Of a stretch of 64,000 bases of DNA, positions 28,173 through 36,515 are shown piece by piece. The stretch comes from Candidatus Planktophila limnetica (GTDB lineage Bacteria > Actinomycetota > Actinomycetes > Nanopelagicales > Nanopelagicaceae), in contig NZ_CP016782.1 in NCBI RefSeq assembly GCF_002288365.1, positions 806,001 through 870,000 of the forward strand. The letters run 5' to 3'. The notes beneath the pieces are model-generated. The model was given only the letters and a program-made list of their open reading frames with translations, ran no database searches and was not told where the DNA came from. Position 1 is the stretch's first letter. The number at the start of each line of letters is the position of its first letter. The translations under genes were made by a program, and so were the position numbers.

Positions 28173-29219
28173 CTACCAGCCGTAATTTTGAGTCTTTAAA
28201 TACACACGCAACTCTGAGAAGTATTTGGCTGTACTCATGCCGTAAGTCTTCTCAAATGCTGTTGGAAAATCTGTTCCTAATCCGATTAAGCCGATCATCC
28301 CAAGCGTGTCATTGAGGGTGAATCCTTTGGTAATTAAAAACTCATTCATCAACAAACCAAGACCATATTCACAGCCTTTATTATTTCCAAAACCTTCTGC
28401 AGTGTTATTTGACTCCCACTTTTGCAAGGAAGCTTCGCACGTTGCTTTATCCCTTGGGCTCATCTCAACTTTTCTTGCAACTGAATAATTGGCAAAGGAT
28501 TTACCGCCATCGAAGTTGGCAAGGATTATGTTCATGCCCACGTTTGCTGAGCCTTCACGTACCCAATCTGGAACTCTGTCCCAGTATTGACCCCAGCGTT
28601 GAGTTTGGTACAGATGGAAAAGTTCGTGTCCGCCTTGAATCAACATGGTGTTTTGCATGATGAGATCATTTCTAACATCAGGTGCACGCCAGACCACTGC
28701 TAGTTCACATCCGGCGCTTCCCTGATTTGGGCTAATGAATTTGGCAATATTTGTGCAGTTATTTGCTGTGAGCTTGTCTTTAACCCACGATTCTTTTTCA
28801 CCAATAATCCATTGAGGTGTGTACCCAAGTGGGGCAATACTTTCGTAAACCGAAAATGCATATTGCGCGTTTTCCGTCATTTGAATTACTGCTTTGTCAT
28901 CGGGTGATTGCAAAGAAGTTTTAAGCTTTGGTACTCCTGGAACTCTCTGCGCAACTAACTTCTTTGCGTACTCTTCTAGCGCAGAGAGTTGGGAATCACC
29001 CGTACCTGGGTTTGAAGGTTTTTGCTCACCGCCGGATTTTTGAACACTCCACTTGAGAGTCTTGCCACTTTTCTTGCAGACCAAACTCTGTTTGCCGGAC
29101 TTCACTACCAAATCTTTAGTCGTGCACTTAGCCCCTGCCTTTGCTGCAGCCCACGAAGAAGGTGCGGAAGTAACAAGAAGAACGGCCACTAATAAGTAAC
29201 TTAAGCGGCGCATCAACAT
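28173..29219 (-). CDS. Secreted HExxH metallopeptidase-like protein, paralogue 2
   Basis: It has a signal peptide (about 1-25, ending in SWAAA), then the same short domain as the gene at 23076-24185: AGAKCT...LVCKKSGKTLKWS. The catalytic-like region has HELFH at 198-202 and W-V-R-E-G-S-A with Glu221, the same arrangement as HEYTH and W-Y-T-E-G-G-A in paralogue 1. A Pro/Gly/Ser linker separates the two parts. It lies between rpoD (17 bp after its stop) and the convergent P450 gene (10 bp). Zinc peptidase activity is inferred. Confidence 0.75.
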   Translation of the reverse strand: MLMRRLSYLLVAVLLVTSAPSSWAAAKAGAKCTTKDLVVKSGKQSLVCKKSGKTLKWSVQKSGGEQKPSNPGTGDSQLSALEEYAKKLVAQRVPGVPKLKTSLQSPDDKAVIQMTENAQYAFSVYESIAPLGYTPQWIIGEKESWVKDKLTANNCTNIAKFISPNQGSAGCELAVVWRAPDVRNDLIMQNTMLIQGGHELFHLYQTQRWGQYWDRVPDWVREGSANVGMNIILANFDGGKSFANYSVARKVEMSPRDKATCEASLQKWESNNTAEGFGNNKGCEYGLGLLMNEFLITKGFTLNDTLGMIGLIGLGTDFPTAFEKTYGMSTAKYFSELRVYLKTQNYGW

Positions 29220-29236
29220 CTTCTTTTCTCTAGTTT

Positions 29237-30868
29237 TTAATCTAGGTAATCGCGCAGCACCTGGCTGCGTGAAGGATGTCGCAATTTAGACATTGTCTTT
29301 GATTCAATCTGGCGGATACGTTCGCGAGTAACGCCGTATACCTTGCCGATTTCATCAAGGGTCTTTGGTTGTCCATCTGTTAGGCCAAAGCGCATCGCAA
29401 CCACGCCTGCTTCACGTTCTGACAAAGTATCTAGAACTGAGTGCAACTGCTCTTGCAGCAATGTAAATGAGACCGCATCGGCTGGAACAACTGCTTCAGA
29501 GTCTTCAATGAGATCTCCGAATTCAGAGTCTCCTTCTTCACCTAGTGGTGTGTGAAGTGAGATTGGTTCGCGGCCGTACTTTTGTACTTCCACCACTTTC
29601 TCAGGTGTCATATCTAATTCACGTGCGAGCTCTTCTGGGGTCGGTTCGCGACCTAAGTCTTGAAGCATCTGGCGTTGCACACGAGCCAACTTGTTAATGA
29701 CTTCAACCATGTGTACTGGAATACGAATTGTGCGAGCCTGATCTGCCATCGCACGAGTGATTGCTTGTCGGATCCACCACGTCGCATATGTCGAGAACTT
29801 ATAACCCTTTGTGTAGTCGAACTTTTCAACGGCGCGGATAAGTCCGAGGTTTCCTTCTTGAATTAAATCAAGGAAGAGCATTCCGCGGCCGGTGTAACGC
29901 TTTGCAAGGGAAACCACCAAGCGAAGGTTTGCCTCTAACAGGTGATTCTTTGCGCGCTTTCCATCTTCAACGATGAATTCGAGTTCACGCTTGAGTTTCT
30001 TATCCAACTTCTTTTCAGTAAATAGCTTGTATTCAGCAAATAATCCCGCTTCAACGCGAGTTGCGAGCTCTACTTCGAGTTCGGCATTTAGAAGTGCCAC
30101 ACGACCGATTTGCTTGAGGTAATCCTTAACTGGGTCCGCCGTCGCACCAGCTGTCATAACAGTCTGTGCTGGCGCATCATCTTCTTCAGAGGCCTTTAAT
30201 GTGAAGGCATTTTCTTCATTGCCAGTGGCATCTTCTGCCTTGAGGTCAACAACTCGTGGTTGGTTGCCTTTATCTTCAGCCTCAGAGTCAATGATTTCAA
30301 CTGCTTCAGCGATAAGAGATTCAACATCTTCGAGGTCTACTTCTTCTACTTCAACTTCTTGCCCGTCAATTTTAACAACTACAGGCTTACCAGTTTTAGC
30401 ATCAATTTTTGGCGCAACAACCTTTGGTGCAGGTGGGGCGATGAGTTCTAGTTCAACTTTTTTGAGCATACGAAATGGCGAACCGAGTCCGGCCTTGCGT
30501 AATTTTTCAGTTGCAACTGGCACAGTGACCGCGAGCGCACGTGCTTCATCTACTAAATCTTTATCACTCTTCTTTGGAATGCGGTTAATGGATGTCACAC
30601 CGCGAGATTCCAGTTCTGCAAGTACTTCCTTTTGGCGCGTAGCAATTGTCTTAGCATCAACAATGGCCTGCACATCTTTTGCGGTTAGATCTTTCTTGAG
30701 TTCAATCTTTTTTGGAACAATTTTTTTAGCTGGAGCTTTTTTCGCTGGCGCTTTTTTAGCAACAACTTTCTTTGCCGGAGCTTTTTTTACAGGTTTGCTT
30801 TTCGCAGCACTCTTTTTCGCTACTGCTTTCTTCTTGCCCCTGTTTTTGAGCGCACTAAATACAGCCAC
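29237..30868 (-). CDS. rpoD: Primary sigma factor RpoD/HrdB
   Basis: The housekeeping sigma factor, 543 residues from GTG 30868, chosen because AAGGAC lies 4-9 nt before it; the longer frame starts inside the promoter region. The N-terminus is rich in Lys, Ala and Pro with repeats such as KKAPAKK, then acidic. Region 1.2 begins near [13 protein letters not shown]. Region 2 has [20 protein letters not shown] and [13 protein letters not shown], region 3 and region 4 follow, ending [11 protein letters not shown] and LRHPSRS. A TATAAT box lies upstream. Confidence 0.97.
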   Translation of the reverse strand: MAVFSALKNRGKKKAVAKKSAAKSKPVKKAPAKKVVAKKAPAKKAPAKKIVPKKIELKKDLTAKDVQAIVDAKTIATRQKEVLAELESRGVTSINRIPKKSDKDLVDEARALAVTVPVATEKLRKAGLGSPFRMLKKVELELIAPPAPKVVAPKIDAKTGKPVVVKIDGQEVEVEEVDLEDVESLIAEAVEIIDSEAEDKGNQPRVVDLKAEDATGNEENAFTLKASEEDDAPAQTVMTAGATADPVKDYLKQIGRVALLNAELEVELATRVEAGLFAEYKLFTEKKLDKKLKRELEFIVEDGKRAKNHLLEANLRLVVSLAKRYTGRGMLFLDLIQEGNLGLIRAVEKFDYTKGYKFSTYATWWIRQAITRAMADQARTIRIPVHMVEVINKLARVQRQMLQDLGREPTPEELARELDMTPEKVVEVQKYGREPISLHTPLGEEGDSEFGDLIEDSEAVVPADAVSFTLLQEQLHSVLDTLSEREAGVVAMRFGLTDGQPKTLDEIGKVYGVTRERIRQIESKTMSKLRHPSRSQVLRDYLD

Positions 30869-30887
30869 AATTGTCCTTTTGTTTTTT

Positions 30888-30905
30888 CTCTTCGAAGCCG
30901 AAGAG
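30888..30905 (-). promoter_or_regulatory. Hairpin in rpoD leader
   Basis: CTCTTCG and CGAAGAG form a perfect 7-bp stem with a four-base loop, 20 bp before the rpoD start. An A-run, not a T-run, follows in the direction of transcription, so it is not a terminator. It may affect translation or mRNA stability. Confidence 0.4.
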
Positions 30906-30916
30906 GCGATGGGTAT

Positions 30917-30922
30917 ATTATA
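30917..30922 (-). promoter_or_regulatory. rpoD -10 promoter element
   Basis: A perfect TATAAT lies on the minus strand about 50 bp upstream of the rpoD GTG, in an AT-rich spacer between metX and rpoD. No strong -35 hexamer is visible at the usual distance. It implies a short leader containing the hairpin at 30888-30905. Confidence 0.5.
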
Positions 30923-30975
30923 ATTTGTCCACAGGCTAAATTGCACATCCAAAAACGTACATTCGACCTAATTTC

Positions 30976-32112
30976 TTATAGCGCGAGCGCTTTACGCACC
31001 ACAGCGCCCACAGATTCGACCTCAACTAGGAAGCCATCGTGGCCAAATGGGCTCGTAATCGTCTCCACAGGGGCCGCATGCGGGGCTAATTCGGCTATCT
31101 CTGCCTGCAGCCGTGGCGGAAAGAGTCGATCGGTATCAATGGATAAAACCATGACGGGCACGATGATGGACTCAAGAGCCGGGCCCACGCCCCCGCGTTC
31201 GCGGCCAATGTCATGAGAATTCATCGCCTCTGTAAGTGCGATGTAGGTATTGGCATCAAAGCGCGTGGCCAACTTTGTGGCTTGGTGATCAAGGTATGAC
31301 TCAACAGCAAAGCGACCTGTGTCATCGCCTTGTAATTGGCGACCAAAGCGCACATCCATTTCAGCTTCTGTGCGATAGGTCAGGTGTGCAATACGACGAG
31401 CGATTCCCATACCTTCAACAGGTCCGCAATCTTTATCGTAATAATCACCACCACTATAAAACGGATCAGATTTGATGGCTCTGATTTGAATCGCTGCAGT
31501 TCCAATTTGATCCCCAGTTGCAACTGCTGATGAACCAATTGTGCAAATTGCTCCCACGCGTTCTGGATGCATCACAGCCCATTCCAGGGCTCGCATTCCA
31601 CCTAAGGATGGCCCCAGTGCAAGTTTGTATTTCTTAATTCCGATTGCATCTGAAAATGCTATTTCGCCTGCGACCATGTCTCGAATAGTCACCGATGGAA
31701 AACGAGATCCCCAACGCGCGCCATCTGGTGCAATCGATGATGGCCCTGTGCTTCCTTGGCATCCACCAATGACATTAGGACAGAGAACAAAATACTTATC
31801 TGTATCTAGTGGCAGCCCAGGCCCCACCATCGATGGCCACCATCCCGGCACATCAGACCAACCAGTCATTGCATGATTTACTAAAATTGCATTATCGCGG
31901 GCAGCATTTAATGTGCCCCACGATTGGTAGGCGATGGTGACATCGGGCAGGACTTCGCCACTTTCTAATTCGAGATCTCCGATTTTTATAAATTTGCGAT
32001 CGCCCACATCATCGCCTTCAAGCCATGCACCCGTGACGTCATAACGATCGTGTGGTGATTTCTTTTGAATAGACACAGTAATTAATTCCTTCGACGCACT
32101 TGCAGCAGCCAC
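30976..32112 (-). CDS. metX: Homoserine O-acetyltransferase
   Basis: It acylates homoserine in methionine synthesis. This alpha/beta hydrolase-fold enzyme has 378 residues from GTG 32112. It shows NHAMTGWSDVPGWW, NVIGGCQGSTGPSS, WGSRFPSVTIRDMV, the nucleophile elbow GPSLGGM, and C-terminal FGHDGFLVE with the catalytic Asp-His pair. The elbow usually reads GGS; Pro replaces Gly here. An alternative GTG at 32076 has a GAAGGA site 10 nt before it. A SAM-IV riboswitch immediately upstream links expression to S-adenosylmethionine. Confidence 0.93.
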   Translation of the reverse strand: MAAASASKELITVSIQKKSPHDRYDVTGAWLEGDDVGDRKFIKIGDLELESGEVLPDVTIAYQSWGTLNAARDNAILVNHAMTGWSDVPGWWPSMVGPGLPLDTDKYFVLCPNVIGGCQGSTGPSSIAPDGARWGSRFPSVTIRDMVAGEIAFSDAIGIKKYKLALGPSLGGMRALEWAVMHPERVGAICTIGSSAVATGDQIGTAAIQIRAIKSDPFYSGGDYYDKDCGPVEGMGIARRIAHLTYRTEAEMDVRFGRQLQGDDTGRFAVESYLDHQATKLATRFDANTYIALTEAMNSHDIGRERGGVGPALESIIVPVMVLSIDTDRLFPPRLQAEIAELAPHAAPVETITSPFGHDGFLVEVESVGAVVRKALAL

Positions 32113-32121
32113 ATCAGATGT

Positions 32122-32220
32122 AACCCTGCCAGGTCTTCACCCAGAGCACCCCGCCGCGGTGGAGGGTTGCCGTCTAGCAAGCTGGGGCTATAACTAGAAC
32201 TCGTGACCTATTGGCAAGGG
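32122..32220 (-). ncRNA. SAM-IV-type riboswitch (metX leader)
   Basis: On the minus strand the leader carries, in order, GGTCACGAG, CCCCAGCTTGCTAG, the core CGGCAACCCTCC, CGCGG-GGGGTGC and CTGGGTGAAGACC, which match the actinobacterial SAM-IV pattern as I know it. The closing stem pairs TGCCA..GGTC (32205-32217 side) with GACC-TGGCA (32124-32135 side). The 3' arm reads on into GCAGGG about 12 nt before the metX GTG, and no T-run follows, so control of translation initiation is more likely than termination. Confidence 0.85.
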
Positions 32221-32253
32221 TAACAAAGCACAGCGCTTTGAATCAAATGAAAA

Positions 32254-32778
32254 TCAACCAAAAATCATGGCGCAGACTTTGGGGTGTAAATCAGCGCGCA
32301 TTGCGGCAAAGGCGTTAATCGGCCAGCCCGATGCAAAGACGCGCTGTAGCAAGGTGGCAAGTGAGTACCGCCCATCATCTGCAATGGCACGTCCTAAGTA
32401 CTGCGCTGCACTTTGCTTATCCGCACTTTCATATGCGATGGCCGCGCAGAGTGATGCAACGGGTGCAATAGATCCTGGCGGTGCCATAGATAAAAGCTCT
32501 GTCCACATCACAAGATATGTGGCCATGCTCTTGTGATTATGTGAACCCAGTGCGAAATCACGTACTTGAATATCAGATAAGCGACCAAGTACTCGAGCTT
32601 TAAGCAGTGTATTAACGCTACATCCCATTGATTCATACTCTCCTGCTAAATCAATGATCGCTGTGGCGCCATCTTGTTGCAGAGCATTAAGTTCGTGGCT
32701 ATCTACATCTACCAAAAAAGAGCGAACGCTTCTGGCGAAATCTTCATCGCGGTAATCCACCGCAGTTGCCGTGCTCAT
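32254..32778 (-). CDS. DUF4192 protein, N-terminally short
   Basis: A 174-residue protein matching the C-terminal half of the actinobacterial DUF4192 family: GRLSDIQVRDFAL, then W-x2-L-x4-PPGSIAPVASLCAAIAYE and SLATLLQRVFASG. Full-length members known to me have about twice this length, and no matching N-terminal half is visible upstream, where the PKD protein gene abuts directly (its TAA and this ATG are adjacent). Function unknown. It is the last gene before the metX riboswitch on this strand. Confidence 0.75.
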   Translation of the reverse strand: MSTATAVDYRDEDFARSVRSFLVDVDSHELNALQQDGATAIIDLAGEYESMGCSVNTLLKARVLGRLSDIQVRDFALGSHNHKSMATYLVMWTELLSMAPPGSIAPVASLCAAIAYESADKQSAAQYLGRAIADDGRYSLATLLQRVFASGWPINAFAAMRADLHPKVCAMIFG

Positions 32779-33546
32779 TTACTGCACAAACATTGTTGGG
32801 GCGCTGACAACTTTAACCGTTGCTACGCGAATGGTTTTTATCTGACCTGTCACTGCGCGGATGGTGCCCTGGTTAGACCACGTCCCACCCCATGTAGCAA
32901 GCAGTGTTACTAAATACGTTCCCTCTTGTAAGTATGCGTGCTGAATGGAACCAGCCGGATATGGAGCACCAGGATCTGTGCTCTGCATAACGCTGCCATC
33001 GCCAAATGACCAAGAAAAAGATGGTCGAAGCGTAACGTCAACAACTTCACCAACAATGTTAAAGCGAGTGCTAAATATCTTTGGCAAGTCACACCAAAAA
33101 ACAACCGGTACATGCACCAGTGGCTCAAATGCTGGTTGGTATGCAACTCCCCCAGTTGGCAGCAACTTTGTTAAGCGATCGGCAATTGATGTGGCAGCCG
33201 TAGACTTTTTGGCCACGGCTTTTGTTTTCTTTACAGCCGGTTTTCTCTTGACCACAGGCTTTTTGGTAGCAACAACAGCGCTTGGTTGCTTGAGAACAAA
33301 TCTTTTGACCACTGGCTTTTTCGGCACAGATTTTTGAATAGCAGTAACTTTTTTAACTACTGTGGCAACTTTTTTGCTCTTAGGTCCATTGCCCTTTTGT
33401 CCGGAGACAACAATTTGCCCATTTTCAACGGCGACACCCAAACAAGCTTTGGTGCAATCAGCGGCCCATGTTTTGGGCGCTGGAATAAGAAATGCGATGA
33501 GCAATGGTGCGCTAACGCCTGCGATGAGTACTTTGGATATTTTCAT
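32779..33546 (-). CDS. Secreted PKD-domain protein with basic linker
   Basis: A signal peptide (about 1-29, ending TWAA) is followed by a two-Cys segment (ADCTKACLGVAVENGQIVVSG), then a long Lys/Val/Pro/Ala linker with repeated VVKK and KPVVKR units (about 58-120). The C-terminal half contains a PKD-like beta-sandwich signature, FSWSFGDGS then HAYLQEGTYLVTL. There are no catalytic motifs. Such proteins usually act in cell-surface binding. The basic linker may contact acidic wall polymers, which is an inference. It abuts the DUF4192 gene downstream. Confidence 0.75.
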   Translation of the reverse strand: MKISKVLIAGVSAPLLIAFLIPAPKTWAADCTKACLGVAVENGQIVVSGQKGNGPKSKKVATVVKKVTAIQKSVPKKPVVKRFVLKQPSAVVATKKPVVKRKPAVKKTKAVAKKSTAATSIADRLTKLLPTGGVAYQPAFEPLVHVPVVFWCDLPKIFSTRFNIVGEVVDVTLRPSFSWSFGDGSVMQSTDPGAPYPAGSIQHAYLQEGTYLVTLLATWGGTWSNQGTIRAVTGQIKTIRVATVKVVSAPTMFVQ

Positions 33547-33627
33547 AGTTGGCGCAGGGTAAATAGGTCAGAGCCCGTAAAAGATTTGAAATCGCGCGCA
33601 TGTGGATACTTATGCCACTCTAGAACC

Positions 33628-34098
33628 GTGGCAGCGCGAGATGGTGACGGATGGGTCCAGTGCGATTGTGGAAACAAGCACTGGGGTCTACATGGCGCTG
33701 CTGGTTTATTGCTTGTGCGCGATTCAATGGTTTTACTCCAACACCGAGCGCCGTGGGTGCATAACGGTGACACATGGGGAATTCCAGGCGGTGCCCGCGA
33801 CTCTCACGAAGATGTCATAGAAGGTGCACTACGAGAAGCGATTGAGGAAACTGGTTTAGATCCAAATCTTGTGACACCTGTAGTAGTTCATGAAGATAAC
33901 CACGGCAATTGGAAATACGACACTGTTATTGCCTCAGCTAGTGCTGATTTAGTCGCACGTGAATTAAATGATGAATCTCATGAAGTGCGTTGGGTGGAGA
34001 TTGAAGAATTAAGTGAACTGAACTTACATCCAAGCTTTGCAGCGTCCTGGCCGAAGGTAAAAGAACTAGTCCTTAAGTTGATTGGAGAGTCGCTGTAG
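33628..34098 (+). CDS. NUDIX hydrolase
   Basis: GTG 33628 gives a 156-residue protein; the frame upstream is antisense to the PKD gene and is not real. The NUDIX box is complete: GGARDSHEDVIEGALREAIEETGL in short form G-x5-E-x7-REAIEETGL, coordinating Mg for diphosphate hydrolysis. A CDCGNKHWG start with two Cys and one His precedes GAAGLLLVRD. The substrate is unknown. It converges with dinG, overlapping by 33 bp. Confidence 0.9.
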   Translation: MAARDGDGWVQCDCGNKHWGLHGAAGLLLVRDSMVLLQHRAPWVHNGDTWGIPGGARDSHEDVIEGALREAIEETGLDPNLVTPVVVHEDNHGNWKYDTVIASASADLVARELNDESHEVRWVEIEELSELNLHPSFAASWPKVKELVLKLIGESL

Positions 34099-36063
34099 GG
34101 ATTCGCGCACAACAGCCTTATCCGAAGTTCGCCAGAGCGGCGGCATTGAGTTTAAAAGCACGCTCCCATATCTCTTATTAACAATTCGTGAATCAAGGAT
34201 TGCCACAACACCACGATCTTCAACTGATCTAATCAAACGCCCTGTGCCTTGTGCCAATAACAACGCAGCACGTGGCAAGGAAATCTGCATAAACCCAGAA
34301 CCGCCACCGGCATCTGCTTGCGCAGCGCGAGCAGACATCACTGGTTCATCGGGACGTGGAAATGGAATGCGATCAATTGTGACAAGCACACAGGAGTTTC
34401 CTGGCACATCAACTCCTTGCCAGAGTGACATCGTGCCGAGCAGCACTGATGTTGCATCTTTTGCAAAGCGTTCGACCAGTGGCCCAACAGCATCTCCTCG
34501 CTTTTGTGTAATGATCTTTATTGGCAGCTCTGCTAATACTTTTCGCAGATGTAAATCGGCAGCCTCCACACCTCTCCATGAACTAAAAAGTGCCAGGGTT
34601 CGACCACCTGCTGCGTCAATTAATTCACCTAACTCTTCTAATACATCCGGATGAACACCTTCGCGGCCAGGCTCTGGCAAGTGCTTTGGTAAATACAAAA
34701 CACCTTGATTAGCAAAATCAAAGGGAGAACCAACATCTAACATCGCAACGTTACTTGGATCAATATCGCCATCTTCACTAGTGGCATCTTCATCGCCGCC
34801 AACTGTAAAACCAATAGATCTAGCCATCGCATCCATTGAATTGCCCACACTTAAGGTTGCAGATGTTGCAATCACTGGGGTTTTTGTCAGTAAATTTGCG
34901 CGCAAAACATTGGAAACACTTAAGGGCGCTAGGTGCAGAGTCTGAAACGTTGGTTCATACCAAAGAACTTGTCCATCACTATTTCGCATAATCTTTGTGC
35001 ACGTTGTATTAATTTCATTGACCGCACCTTTTACTCGTGCGCGCTCAGCCAGGGCGTCACTGCCAATTGCTTCTTCATCGGCGCTAATGGATTGCACAAT
35101 CGCGGCCGCTGCTTCTTTCACACGACGAATCGGTGCTTCTAGGGATGCTGGAATTTCTTCTAAGCGACCTTGCAGAGCAGGATTTTGGCGAACATCTTGT
35201 CCGTAATCTGCCATCGTGTCATGAAAATCATCGGCAGCTTTTGTAAAGGTGTCAGCTAATTTGCCGGGCATGTGTTTACGAGCCATTGCAGCAGCCCTGA
35301 TAACTCGAGCCGAAGTAAGTTCTTCAGTAACCGCTTGTGTTGTGCGATCCATAAATTCATGTGCTTCATCCAAAATAACAGCATCTCGTTCGGGCAAGAT
35401 CGGATGTGAATCAACGATTTCAATTGCCAGCAACGTGTGATTAGTAATGACGATGTCCGCGCTTTGTGCACGCCCCTTTGCAAGAGCTGCAAAACATTGA
35501 TGGCCATAAGCACAGACATCGGCGCCCACACATTCGCGTCCAGATAAAGAGTTGGCAGCCCACACTCTGCGATCTACTTCTGGTGCATCATCTCGGTCCC
35601 CTGTTGCACCGGGAGATTTAGCCCATGCATGTAAACGTTGTGCGTCTTTTCCAAGGGATGAAACTTCGAGCAGAACTTGCCCATCAGGATCTGGTTCTTC
35701 GCTATTCATCTTTTGCAGACAGATGTAATTGCCAACGCCTTTATATATTCCGTATGTAATTTCGCGACCTAAGACTTTTTCAAGGGCTGGAACAACTGCA
35801 GGTAAATCTCTTTCGACCAATTGGCGTTGCAGTGCAAGCGTTGCTGTTGCAACTAATACTTTTCGACCGTGCACAAGGGCCGGAACAATGTATGCAAGTG
35901 ATTTTCCAGTACCAGTGCCAGCTTGAACCATAAGGTGATGGCGATCAGTTAAAGCGTTAGCAACTGCTTCAGCCATTTCAATCTGACCTTCGCGAGGTGA
36001 GCCACCGATTGCCTCAACTGCGGCATCTAATGCCTTTCGCACTTGGGCTGATAGTTCGCTCAT
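34066..36063 (-). CDS. dinG: DinG/XPD-family ATP-dependent DNA helicase
   Basis: A superfamily 2, 5'-3' helicase of 665 residues. Motif I is QAGTGTGKSLAY, motif II is LDEAHEF, and the last motifs include QGTGRLIRS. Four Cys (NYICL, RECVGADVC and HQCF) between motifs I and II fit the 4Fe-4S cluster of the XPD/DinG group. No LexA box is visible upstream: the start lies within a tight cluster after ribH (4-bp overlap), so it is probably transcribed with the rib operon. Confidence 0.93.
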   Translation of the reverse strand: MSELSAQVRKALDAAVEAIGGSPREGQIEMAEAVANALTDRHHLMVQAGTGTGKSLAYIVPALVHGRKVLVATATLALQRQLVERDLPAVVPALEKVLGREITYGIYKGVGNYICLQKMNSEEPDPDGQVLLEVSSLGKDAQRLHAWAKSPGATGDRDDAPEVDRRVWAANSLSGRECVGADVCAYGHQCFAALAKGRAQSADIVITNHTLLAIEIVDSHPILPERDAVILDEAHEFMDRTTQAVTEELTSARVIRAAAMARKHMPGKLADTFTKAADDFHDTMADYGQDVRQNPALQGRLEEIPASLEAPIRRVKEAAAAIVQSISADEEAIGSDALAERARVKGAVNEINTTCTKIMRNSDGQVLWYEPTFQTLHLAPLSVSNVLRANLLTKTPVIATSATLSVGNSMDAMARSIGFTVGGDEDATSEDGDIDPSNVAMLDVGSPFDFANQGVLYLPKHLPEPGREGVHPDVLEELGELIDAAGGRTLALFSSWRGVEAADLHLRKVLAELPIKIITQKRGDAVGPLVERFAKDATSVLLGTMSLWQGVDVPGNSCVLVTIDRIPFPRPDEPVMSARAAQADAGGGSGFMQISLPRAALLLAQGTGRLIRSVEDRGVVAILDSRIVNKRYGSVLLNSMPPLWRTSDKAVVRESLQRLSNQLKD

Positions 36064-36515
36064 TTTTGCAACAATAATGTAAGCGCAGCAACAGCGCTAT
36101 CAAATCCCTTATCTTCAAAGCTTTCAGGTCGACCACAACGAGCGATTGCTTGCTCGAGGGTATTAACGGTTAAGACGCCAAAGCCAATTGGCCTTGAGAA
36201 CTTAAGGCTGACATCGATCACGCCTTGCGTGACACCCTGACACACATAATCAAAGTGTGGAGTTTCACCTTGAATAACAACACCTAAAACAACTGCGGCA
36301 TCAAAACCTTTTTCAAAGGCGAATTGCGCAGCAAGTGGTAATTCAAAAGAACCAGGTACGCGGATAACTTCGCTCTTAGCCTTTGCCAAAGCACATGCGC
36401 GCTGCGCACCTATGATTAAATCTGCACAAATATCATCGTGCCATGTGGCGCTAATGATTGCGATTGTGGCGTTTGGTATTTCCTTAATCGAAACTTCTGG
36501 TGCATGCCCGGCCAT
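36060..36515 (-). CDS. ribH: 6,7-dimethyl-8-ribityllumazine synthase
   Basis: The penultimate enzyme of riboflavin synthesis, 151 residues. ATWHDDICADLI, VIRVPGSFELPLAAQ, VVLGVVIQGETPHFDYVCQGV (catalytic His in the middle) and PIGFGVLTVNTLEQA are the family motifs in order. It overlaps ribBA by one base and dinG by four. Last biosynthetic gene of the FMN-riboswitch-controlled operon. Confidence 0.97.
   Translation of the reverse strand: MAGHAPEVSIKEIPNATIAIISATWHDDICADLIIGAQRACALAKAKSEVIRVPGSFELPLAAQFAFEKGFDAAVVLGVVIQGETPHFDYVCQGVTQGVIDVSLKFSRPIGFGVLTVNTLEQAIARCGRPESFEDKGFDSAVAALTLLLQK

Noticed and set aside
30201-30923. 240-codon open frame on the plus strand opposite rpoD
   Set aside because: It is antisense to the Lys/Ala-rich part of rpoD; its Ser/Thr/Phe-rich product is what reverse reading of such codons gives, and there is no ribosome binding site.
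33286-33627. N-terminal extension of the NUDIX protein
   Set aside because: The region is antisense to the PKD-protein gene and has an unstructured Cys/Trp/Phe-rich composition; GTG 33628 fits the family start.
34082-34654. 190-codon open frame opposite dinG
   Set aside because: Antisense to the conserved dinG helicase motifs; composition is a shadow.
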